Origin: Bradyrhizobium ottawaense
Lineage (GTDB): Bacteria > Pseudomonadota > Alphaproteobacteria > Rhizobiales > Xanthobacteraceae
Length of the DNA: 64,000 nt
Direction: 5' to 3'
Assembly: GCF_002278135.3 (NCBI RefSeq)
Contig: NZ_CP029425.2
Span: 62,001 to 126,000 of the forward strand
Part shown: one piece after another, positions 57,348-64,000 of the stretch
How the letters are laid out: each line of letters opens with the position of its first letter
Numbering within the stretch: the first letter of the stretch is position 1
Notes under the pieces: generated by a model
What the model saw: the letters and a program-made list of their open reading frames with translations, nothing else
Databases searched by the model: none
What the model was told of the DNA's origin: nothing
Position numbers and translations under genes: made by a program

Positions 57348-57387
57348 CGGGCATGCCTTCTTGCGAAGGCGTGCCCGTTTTCATTTT
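57348..57387 (+). terminator. Rho-independent terminator of hsp20-DUF1150
   Basis: cgggcatgccttc-ttgc-gaaggcgtgcccg, a 13-bp stem with one G-T pair, followed by TTTTCATTTT, 28 bases past the stop. Confidence 0.9.
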
Positions 57388-57411
57388 GACACGATGACGC
57401 TCCCACATTGT

Positions 57412-57470
57412 CATTGCGAGGAGCCCGCGACAAATTGCAAAGCAATTTTGCGCTGGTGCGACGAAGCAAT
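57412..57470. repeat. Dispersed palindromic repeat, family F
   Basis: Outer arms cattgcgaggagc / gcgacgaagcaatg with inner attgcaaagcaat. Its gcgacgaagcaat end also appears in the hairpin at 15804. It lies between the DUF1150 terminator and the GH5 gene. Confidence 0.6.
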
Positions 57471-57518
57471 GAGGGTGAGGCCGCAGCGGGCTCAACTCTC
57501 GAATCCCGAACACGCGCT

Positions 57519-58541
57519 TCAACGCACCGCCGGGATCAGCGCCGGCAGGACGTCCGGCTTCCAGGTTTGACGCGCGCTGTCGAAGGCCGCGAAATCATGG
57601 TCGAACTGCCAATAGGCCCATGCCCAACCAAGCCGATCCGCACTTCGCGCCACGAACGACAGATATCGCGTCCGGGCATCCGTCGGAGCGCGCTCGTACA
57701 CGCCGAACTCGCCGAGATAGATCGGGCGCTTTTCTTTTTCGGACCAGCTACGAATCTTTTCGAAGTCGGCGAGGGCCTTCCGTTCATCCTCCGGGGTGCC
57801 CCAATCGAGCGGCCCGAGCCGCGAAAACGTTGGGGACCACGGTGCACCCTGATGCGTGAAGCGTATCGGCGCGTAATAGTGAAACGTGACGATGAGGTTT
57901 CTGTCACCTGATGGCAGGGCCAGCTCCTCGACCGGCATGTCATCGACGTTGAGAACGGCAGCAATGACCGTCCGCCCTGGGTTGCTGGTGCGGATGATGC
58001 CGAGACACTCGTTCAGAAGGGCGTTCCAACTGGGCGACGTCATCTGCCCGCCGGGCTCATTGAGGACCTCGAAGACAAGCTTCGGATATTTTCCGGCATA
58101 GCGCTCGGCGATTTGCGTCCAGAATGCCTTCAGCTTCTCGGCGCATGCGGACACGTCGCGCTGGCAGGTATCCGTATCGTGCTCGTCGAGAATGGGGATG
58201 AGCTTCCGGGCGAGCACCTCCTCGATCACGGCATCAAGCCGCCTCAAGACGATTTCATCCAGCAGATTCCCTTCGCCCATGAACTTGAAGCCGAAGAAAT
58301 TGATCCGAACGTGCGAGAACCCGGCCTTTCGGATGGCCGTGAGGTTGTCCAGACGAAATGGCGCGTTCCGGCCTCCCTCCCAGATGCCGTCGTAGCCGAG
58401 GATGTTGATGCCGCGCCCCAACTCTCCTGGGGCGCGCGCGATGCCCTGTTTGGCTGCGTCAGCCCGAGAGCAGATCGCGAGCATGGCTATCGCCAAGGTG
58501 AGGCCGAAGGTCACCGACCAGCGGGCGCAGATGGCATTCAT
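57519..58541 (-). CDS. Glycoside hydrolase family 5 (cellulase-like) secreted enzyme
   Basis: 340 residues. Signal peptide ARWSVTFGLTLAIAMLAICSRADA. TIM-barrel GH5 signatures: GFSHVRINFFGF, acid/base Glu in LVFEVLNEPGG, HYYAPIRFTHQGAPW and nucleophile Glu in IYLGEFGVYE; WAYWQFDHDFAAFD near the end. Predicted to cleave beta-1,4-type glucans in the periplasm or outside. It starts 13 bases after the polymerase-like gene ends, so it may trim or release that locus's polysaccharide. Confidence 0.9.
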   Translation of the reverse strand: MNAICARWSVTFGLTLAIAMLAICSRADAAKQGIARAPGELGRGINILGYDGIWEGGRNAPFRLDNLTAIRKAGFSHVRINFFGFKFMGEGNLLDEIVLRRLDAVIEEVLARKLIPILDEHDTDTCQRDVSACAEKLKAFWTQIAERYAGKYPKLVFEVLNEPGGQMTSPSWNALLNECLGIIRTSNPGRTVIAAVLNVDDMPVEELALPSGDRNLIVTFHYYAPIRFTHQGAPWSPTFSRLGPLDWGTPEDERKALADFEKIRSWSEKEKRPIYLGEFGVYERAPTDARTRYLSFVARSADRLGWAWAYWQFDHDFAAFDSARQTWKPDVLPALIPAVR

Positions 58542-58554
58542 GCTGCTTTCTCCA

Positions 58555-59850
58555 TCATGGCAGCAGGGATTGCTGCGGCACCGGCCTGCACACCGCGAAG
58601 AAGAACGCGACGAGAAGCACCGACGTGAACATCGTCGAGCGGAGGAACATCGTCTCCGTGAAGTTCGATTGAAAGCTCAGGACGACAAATCCGATGATGA
58701 GAGCGCAATGGGAGCGATCGATCGACCGGGTGGCGATCAAGTACAGGACCTTTTCCGAAAACAGATAGACGCTCGCGACGAACAGCAAATATCCCAGAAA
58801 CCCCGTTTCGATCAGCACCGCGATGTAACCGCTATGATAATTGTCGAGCACCCAGCCATGGTTCTGGTTGAAATAGTCGTTAATCGAAGGGCGCGTCCAG
58901 AATCCGTTGATGCCAAAGCCCAGCAGGGGCGCGTCGTTGAAATGGCTGATGGCGTACTGCCAAATGAAGGTCCGCTCGGTCAAGTCGATGGTCGATTCAC
59001 CGCCGAGATGAAAGGAATCGTACCCCGTCAGATAGAAATACAGGAACAGCAGGGCGGCCAGGATGCACATGATGAATGGCAGCACCGCATAGATTCTCAT
59101 GCAGCGGATCGACCACATCGAGGTCACCAGCAGTCCACAAGCGGCGACGGCGACGGCGCCGGCACCACGGGATTCCGAGGCGATGACGCACGTCGATGCC
59201 AGGAGAAACGTCGCGAGAAAAGCGATCCATCCCTGCCCGGTCATCTTCTGATAGCAGGCAAAGAACATCAGATATGCGCTGATGAAACCGAGCGTCTGCT
59301 TCGATTCGTAGATTCCTTGCCACTGGCCGTTGTGCATCCAGCTCTGGTCGACGCCGATCTCGGGCACGAAGATGGCACACAAGGCCGAGGCGGCGACCAG
59401 AATGAAGAACCCGAGTGCCGTCGATCCGACGATCTCGTCCACGTCGATACGGATAATGAGGCAGTACGCGCCGAAAGTCGTTATCACGAGAGCCGCACTC
59501 TTCATGATCGCTGCAGCGGCGAGGCTGGTCCAGAGAACCGACATGGCGGCAAGGGCGTAGAATGCCACCAGCGCGATGAGGTCAGGATTGGGCTGCACGC
59601 GCAGGCAAGGACGCACGAAGGCACTGGCGTAGATCAGGATGACCCACATCAGGAGCGCGACAGCCTGTTGCAGATAGCTCCACTCTGCAGGCAGCAGCGC
59701 AGGGTGGAAGACGCCCATCGAGGCGACCACGTTGACGGTGATCGAGCCGCGGATCACGGTTCTGGCAAGCTTCTCGACGCCAGGGCTGGGCGCCTTCCAG
59801 ATTGCGCTTTCGTGTCCCTCGGAATCTGACGCGGTGCGCAGGCTGGTCAT
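58555..59850 (-). CDS. O-antigen ligase/polymerase-like (Wzy/WaaL) membrane protein
   Basis: 431 residues, about ten or more membrane segments (e.g. YLQQAVALLMWVILIYASAF, WIAFLATFLLASTCVIA, FIMCILAALLFLYFYL). The large loop near residues 275-335 holds ERTFIWQYAISHFNDAPLLGFGINGFW and HGWVLDNYHSGYIAVLIETGFLGYLLF, the usual Wzy_C pattern with conserved His. It likely polymerises or transfers a surface polysaccharide. Glycosyltransferases are not adjacent. Lies between the autotransporter and GH5 genes, same strand. Confidence 0.85.
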   Translation of the reverse strand: MTSLRTASDSEGHESAIWKAPSPGVEKLARTVIRGSITVNVVASMGVFHPALLPAEWSYLQQAVALLMWVILIYASAFVRPCLRVQPNPDLIALVAFYALAAMSVLWTSLAAAAIMKSAALVITTFGAYCLIIRIDVDEIVGSTALGFFILVAASALCAIFVPEIGVDQSWMHNGQWQGIYESKQTLGFISAYLMFFACYQKMTGQGWIAFLATFLLASTCVIASESRGAGAVAVAACGLLVTSMWSIRCMRIYAVLPFIMCILAALLFLYFYLTGYDSFHLGGESTIDLTERTFIWQYAISHFNDAPLLGFGINGFWTRPSINDYFNQNHGWVLDNYHSGYIAVLIETGFLGYLLFVASVYLFSEKVLYLIATRSIDRSHCALIIGFVVLSFQSNFTETMFLRSTMFTSVLLVAFFFAVCRPVPQQSLLP

Positions 59851-59883
59851 GAGCTGACCACCCCGGCCTGCCCGGCGCAGGCT

Positions 59884-62800
59884 TCACCACCCATATCGCA
59901 CGACGCCCTTTCCGGCATAGCTGCGCGTGACGCTCGAGAACTCGCCCTCGAATGTCGCTGCCGCGGACCAGCCGTTCAGCCAAGTCTTCTCCGCCGACGC
60001 GGTGACGAGCGCGGCATCGGCGGCTTGCGCTGCGCCGTTGACCACGAAGCTCGAACCGGGCAGCGCCTGGAAGGTCGCGCCGATCGAACGGTCGGGATTG
60101 AAATTGTGTGCCCAGGCGAGGCGAACGCGCAGCGTGGCGATGCCGTCGGCCATGGCGAAGGACTTGTCGCTGCGCAGGCCGAATTCGCTGCGGCCGGCGG
60201 TGGCGGCGTCCGAAGCGTAGCTGAGAGCGAACGTGTCATTGCCGGTGACCGCCCGCTCGGTATAGGCCGGCAGGTCGAACCTCGTGAACTGGGCCGCCGC
60301 ATAGGGCGAGATGCCGACACCGCCGATCCACGGCGCCACGAAGCGATAGCCGCCTTCGATCCGAGCGGAATAGGCGTTGGCCTTGAAACGGGCCTGGAGA
60401 TGATCCGCACCGGCGATGGTGACGGTGCGATCGGTGGTGACGTCCTGCCAGCCATAGGCCAGAGCGCCCGTGACATAGGCGGCGCCGGCATTGTGCCGCA
60501 CGAAGGCGCCGGCCTGGAACAGGTCGGAGCGGCCGGTGCCGCCATTCGTCACCGAGAAGCTGGTGCCGCCGCCGGCGAGCGCAAAGCCGGCCACGGTATT
60601 TGGCGAGAGCCAATAATCCGCACCGGCGACCGCGCCGGCGATCCGGCTGGTGGCGGTGCCGGAGCCGAGCGCCGCGTTCCCGTCGGTGGTCTGCGAGCCA
60701 CCGAAGCCCGCAGCCCACACGCTCCAGCGGGACTCGAAGGTCTGCGCAGGCGGCGCTTTGCGAGAGATCGCGGCGTAGGCGTCACGCGGGTCGCGGTTAA
60801 GCTTGCGGCCGCCGGCATAAGCCAGCACGTCACCATCGTCGGCTGCGTATCCCGTCGCGCCGGCCGCCGGCGGAGGATTGCTGCGCCCGGCCAGGAAGGG
60901 ATCGGTCAGCGTGCCCATGAACTGGTTCATGGCGTTGAAGGTCGTCTGCTGCGCGCCGGTCGCAGTCTCGCCCGAGGCTTGCGTCAGGGCGCCCATCAAG
61001 GGCGTGCCGGCCAACGCAAACAGCGGATTGAAGCCCGCCGGCAGCGCCGCCCCTGATATCAGCGGAGCGTCGATGCCGGCAGCGACGTTCCGTACATTGA
61101 CGCTGGCGTTGGCCGGGAGCGTATACGACAGCAGGCCGGGATCGAGCGTCAGGAGCACATCGTTGCCGGCGTAGCTCAGCCGCGCGTTGCGCGCGAAGCT
61201 GTTCGCGATCAGGAAATCCACACCCGTGAAACTGCCGTTCAGATTGCCGGCGCTCGCAATCGTGTAGCTCGTCGTCGCCGTAAGGCGCGCGGTGGGATCC
61301 ACGACCACCTTGCCGCCGAGGCTCGCCGTGCCCGTGACGTCGAGCCGGTCGGCAACGTGACCGGCAACGTCCACATCCACGACGAACGTACCGTTCGCGC
61401 CCTGGGCGAAATCGCCGGTCAGCATCGTGGTGCCGACCGTGCCGACGCCAAGCGGCGCCAGCGTGCCGGCGTTGCTCAGCAGATTACCGGAGCCGAGGTC
61501 GACGGTCGCACCGCTGACAAACACGCTGCCGGCGAGATTGTTGAAGGCGTTGCTGCCGCCGCCGAGCGCGACATTGCCGCTGACGATGCCGGAATTGTTC
61601 ACCGTGTCGTTGCCGCTGCTGGCCAGCACGGCGTTGAGGCTGCCCGCGACCCTCGCCGTCGCGCCAATGGTCACGACATTGGTGGCGCCGCCGTCCAGCC
61701 GAATGCCCGCGAGCGCGCCGGACAAGACGCCTCCGCTGACCGTGACCTGGAGATTACCGCCCCCGCTCGCGTTGATGGCGTTGCCTGAGGCCGACGAGAC
61801 AGTGCCGATGCTGGTCACCGTGACATCGCCGGGTGCAGAGGCGTGAATGCCATCGGCAAATGCGCTGACAGTCCCGCGGCTGATGAGGGAGGCGAAGCCG
61901 CCGTGCGATTGAACGCGAATTCCTTCGCCTGCGGTCGAGACAATGTCGCCGGTGCTGTCCACCGTCGCGAAGTATCCGGGCACGTTCGACATGAGCGCGA
62001 AGATGCCATAGTCGGTCGCGCTGATGTTTCCCCGGCTGGTGACCCCGACTGCAGCTTGCCCGACGATGTACATGCCGGAGCCGTGGCTCGCGGCGATGTT
62101 GCCGACGCTGTTTACCCCGACACCCATTCCGGTCGCGGCGATGCCCGTATCGCGGCCAGTGAGGTCGCCGCGGCTGGTGATGCTGATGCTGTCCCCCGCC
62201 GCTATGAACAGTGCGTTGCGTCCAGCCGAGATGTTGCCGTTATTCACGACCGTCGCGGAGGCGCTCGAGTTGTCGATGTAGATTCCGTCGAGTGTCACGG
62301 CCATGTCGCCGCGTTGCGAGACAGCGATGTCGCCGAAGACGGAATATGCAGCGATCCCAACGGCACCTGTGATGTTTCCCGTGCTGCTGACGGTAACCCC
62401 GAAGTCGGCGGCGGCCAGAATTCCGCTGGCAGCGGCGTTGATGTTTCCGAGTGTCGTGACACTTACCGTGGCAGCGCGTGTTTCGGCGAACACCCCGTAG
62501 GTCGTCCTGGACGTGATGTCACCCGTGTGCGCGACAACGATGTTGCCGTTGCTTCCTCCAGGCCCTTGGTATCGCGCGTGAATGCCGTCGCTATACGCGT
62601 CGATCGTGCCGCTACTGGTGATCCTTATGTCGGTGGTACCGAAGAAACCGCCGGTCGTGGTGACGTAGATGCCGGCGCCGCCGGCCGAGCTGATGTTGCC
62701 TGCGTGATTGATCGTCACGTCGCCGTCGGTCGAGGCGGAGACTGCGTCGGTGATGCCTGTCGTCTTGATCGTCCGCTGCGAGAGGTCAGTGTTGATCGTA

Positions 62801-63129
62801 ATGCTGCCACCGCCGCGACTGTAGGAAATGGCGGCGACGCCTGAAGCCGGCGCGATGTCGGTCGTCAGCGCATTGACGTTGAGCGTGCCGACCGCGGCCT
62901 GATCGAAATCGGCGGCACCGATTCCAGCCGATTGATCGCCGCTGCAGGTGGCCGCGCCTCCGACCGTCGTGCAGCTGGCAGGCCCGGCCAACGCCGATCC
63001 CGGTTGGGCCAGCCAGGATGCACAGCTTGCCACAGTGGCGAGCAGCGCCAGGCGCAAGCCGCTGCTCGCATCGGGCCGTTCTCCCGCCGCCGCGCCACGA
63101 CGCAACGGCGCGCTTCCATTCCGTATCAC
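59884..63129 (-). CDS. Type V autotransporter with repetitive beta-helix passenger
   Basis: 1081 residues. A long signal peptide (LRLALLATVASCASWLAQPGSALA). The passenger from about residue 60 to 640 is a string of roughly 20-residue beta-helix turns of the form GNI/GDI...GI.A..., e.g. VTSRGNISATDYGIF, VDSTGDIVSTAGEGI. The C-terminal part, about residues 790-1081, is a beta-barrel (SRWSVWAAGFGG, VAGADYWLSP, GGYRFVAPWIG), ending GKGVVRYGW with an aromatic final residue. The barrel inserts in the outer membrane and the passenger is displayed; probably an adhesin. A long hypothetical spacer follows the passenger. Confidence 0.9.
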   Translation of the reverse strand: MIRNGSAPLRRGAAAGERPDASSGLRLALLATVASCASWLAQPGSALAGPASCTTVGGAATCSGDQSAGIGAADFDQAAVGTLNVNALTTDIAPASGVAAISYSRGGGSITINTDLSQRTIKTTGITDAVSASTDGDVTINHAGNISSAGGAGIYVTTTGGFFGTTDIRITSSGTIDAYSDGIHARYQGPGGSNGNIVVAHTGDITSRTTYGVFAETRAATVSVTTLGNINAAASGILAAADFGVTVSSTGNITGAVGIAAYSVFGDIAVSQRGDMAVTLDGIYIDNSSASATVVNNGNISAGRNALFIAAGDSISITSRGDLTGRDTGIAATGMGVGVNSVGNIAASHGSGMYIVGQAAVGVTSRGNISATDYGIFALMSNVPGYFATVDSTGDIVSTAGEGIRVQSHGGFASLISRGTVSAFADGIHASAPGDVTVTSIGTVSSASGNAINASGGGNLQVTVSGGVLSGALAGIRLDGGATNVVTIGATARVAGSLNAVLASSGNDTVNNSGIVSGNVALGGGSNAFNNLAGSVFVSGATVDLGSGNLLSNAGTLAPLGVGTVGTTMLTGDFAQGANGTFVVDVDVAGHVADRLDVTGTASLGGKVVVDPTARLTATTSYTIASAGNLNGSFTGVDFLIANSFARNARLSYAGNDVLLTLDPGLLSYTLPANASVNVRNVAAGIDAPLISGAALPAGFNPLFALAGTPLMGALTQASGETATGAQQTTFNAMNQFMGTLTDPFLAGRSNPPPAAGATGYAADDGDVLAYAGGRKLNRDPRDAYAAISRKAPPAQTFESRWSVWAAGFGGSQTTDGNAALGSGTATSRIAGAVAGADYWLSPNTVAGFALAGGGTSFSVTNGGTGRSDLFQAGAFVRHNAGAAYVTGALAYGWQDVTTDRTVTIAGADHLQARFKANAYSARIEGGYRFVAPWIGGVGISPYAAAQFTRFDLPAYTERAVTGNDTFALSYASDAATAGRSEFGLRSDKSFAMADGIATLRVRLAWAHNFNPDRSIGATFQALPGSSFVVNGAAQAADAALVTASAEKTWLNGWSAAATFEGEFSSVTRSYAGKGVVRYGW

Positions 63130-63310
63130 GTCTGCTCAGTCCCATTGGTCTCGAGCGACTCTTAGCGGACCTTGACGCCGCCCGATGTGCCGTGCGTCTC
63201 AAACGGGAAGATTTTGATACCGTCTACCTTGGCTATCCAACGGTGCGCATGCCACGACGCTGCCAACGCCGTGCGATCTGGAAGGCCACACAGAGCAGGG
63301 GAAAGCGACG

Positions 63311-63772
63311 TCAGGCCGCCGTTGCCGGCGGCAGCGCCAGCACGGAATAGATCGCCTGGGCATCGCGCGAAGCGCGCAGCTTCTTGGCGATGTCCTGGTC
63401 GCGCAGCAGGCGGGCGATGCGGGCGAGCGCCTTGAGATGATCGGCGCCGGCGCCTTCGGGGGCGAGCAGCAGGAAGACGAGATCGACCGGCTGGCCGTCC
63501 ATCGCCTCGAAATCGATCGGGCGGTCGAGGCGTGCGAACAGGCCAAAAATCTTTTCGAGCTTGGGCAGCTTGCCGTGCGGAATGGCAACGCCATAGCCGA
63601 CCGCGGTGGTGCCGAGCTTCTCCCGCTGCAGCAGCACCTCGAACACGGAGCGTTCGTTCTGCCCGGTCAGCTCGGCGGCCCTGGCCGCGAGCTCCTGCAG
63701 GGCCTGCTTCTTGCTGTTGACCTTCAATGCCGGGAGAATCGCCTCGGGTGCGACCAGATCGGTAATCGGCAT
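63311..63772 (-). CDS. ptsN: PTS IIA-like nitrogen-regulatory protein PtsN (EIIA-Ntr)
   Basis: 153 residues. EIIA fold with the phosphorylated His in VGYGVAIPHGKLPKLEK; N-terminus ITDLVAPEAILPALKVNSKKQALQELAARAAEL and FARLDRPIDFEAMDGQPVDLVFLLLAPE are family features. Part of the PTS-Ntr phosphorelay (PtsP-PtsO-PtsN) that tunes nitrogen and potassium responses; it does not transport sugar. The 228 bases upstream hold no gene I can support; hpf or rpoN is often next upstream and may lie outside the window. Confidence 0.95.
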   Translation of the reverse strand: MPITDLVAPEAILPALKVNSKKQALQELAARAAELTGQNERSVFEVLLQREKLGTTAVGYGVAIPHGKLPKLEKIFGLFARLDRPIDFEAMDGQPVDLVFLLLAPEGAGADHLKALARIARLLRDQDIAKKLRASRDAQAIYSVLALPPATAA

Positions 63773-64000
63773 GGAGGGTTTCCGAGGTGAATTAAACCGT
63801 CAGGTTCCGAATTGGCCGGCTTGGAGAGAAACCACGCCGGGCCGGCGTCAAGAAGGTCAAGCAGGAGGAGGACTTAGCCCAAATCCCGTTAAGTCCTGAT
63901 GTGGGGCGCTTCTACTCCAACGCAATCCCGGTGCCAACTCCCGCGTGCGGCTTTGCCCCGGTCATTGTTAAGGCCTGCGGATAATACGGGGCCGGGTTTC

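Noticed and set aside
61843..62844. A 333-residue plus-strand frame across the autotransporter
   Set aside because: Its repeats mirror the beta-helix repeats of the real gene on the minus strand.
61800..62900. Regular short repeats considered as a CRISPR array
   Set aside because: The units are degenerate codon-phase repeats of a beta-helix, not identical repeats with unique spacers.
63773..64000. Possible end of an hpf/raiA gene upstream of ptsN
   Set aside because: No minus-strand frame with the expected C-terminus could be followed; the stretch is left as non-coding.

Overview
The window looks like chromosome from a Bradyrhizobium-type alphaproteobacterium. It is GC-rich, genes are often coupled by 4-base start/stop overlaps, and it carries a 163-residue Irr with the heme-binding Cys-Pro motif known from Bradyrhizobium, next to fabA-fabB-fabI. 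It also has a DivL-type kinase with tyrosine at the phosphorylation site, a class II (CP4-like) AroA, and many dispersed palindromic intergenic repeats. Most of the window is conserved core genome. Accessory features are two insertion sequences, a repeat-flanked GIY-YIG gene beside a tRNA, and a surface-polysaccharide/autotransporter group.

Layout. 1-3.6 kb: the 3' part of oxyR, a GNAT enzyme, two tandem secreted paralogs of unknown function, and a glutathione S-transferase. 3.7-5.1 kb: an IS110-family element with structured non-coding flanks. 5.1-8.7 kb: fabI, fabB and fabA on the minus strand, with irr divergent. 8.8-10.3 kb: an IS4-family element that split a palindromic repeat, leaving a 10-bp target duplication. 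10.3-15.8 kb: an SH3 protein, a D-2-hydroxyacid dehydrogenase, a ThiF/MoeB-like protein, a degenerate trypsin-like protein and an orphan ParA. 16-22 kb: GNAT, mutM, ubiE-ubiB, coaBC (fused to a ribbon-helix-helix domain) and dut.

22-36 kb: divL, tsaE-amgK fusion, a PilZ gene, murU-like, addB, addA and trxA on the plus strand, then a stand-alone ATP-dependent DNA ligase and a minus-strand phosphoesterase. 36.8-48.2 kb is a long minus-strand block read aroA-cmk-rpsA, then sppA, ihfB, lapA-like, trpF-trpB-trpA, accD-folC. 48.3-51.9 kb: a FYDLN-domain gene, tRNA-Ala(GGC), a GIY-YIG gene, divergent ohrR/ohr, and a CoA-transferase gene broken by an exact 20-bp tandem duplication. 52-56.3 kb: the ugpBAEC glycerol-3-phosphate importer behind a Pho-box-like site. 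56.5-57.3 kb: a small heat-shock gene with a ROSE-like RNA hairpin, and a DUF1150 gene. 57.5-63.8 kb, minus strand: a GH5 glycosidase, an O-antigen-ligase/polymerase-type membrane protein, a large autotransporter, and ptsN.

No CRISPR array, phage, secretion system or biosynthetic cluster was seen. The observations I rate highest are the RHH-CoaBC fusion with palindromes upstream, the tRNA-abutting palindrome plus GIY-YIG unit, the IS110 flanks that may encode a guide (bridge) RNA, the ROSE-like thermometer, the secreted pseudo-protease and the duplication-broken CoA-transferase. All calls come from reading the sequence by eye; no database search was run.
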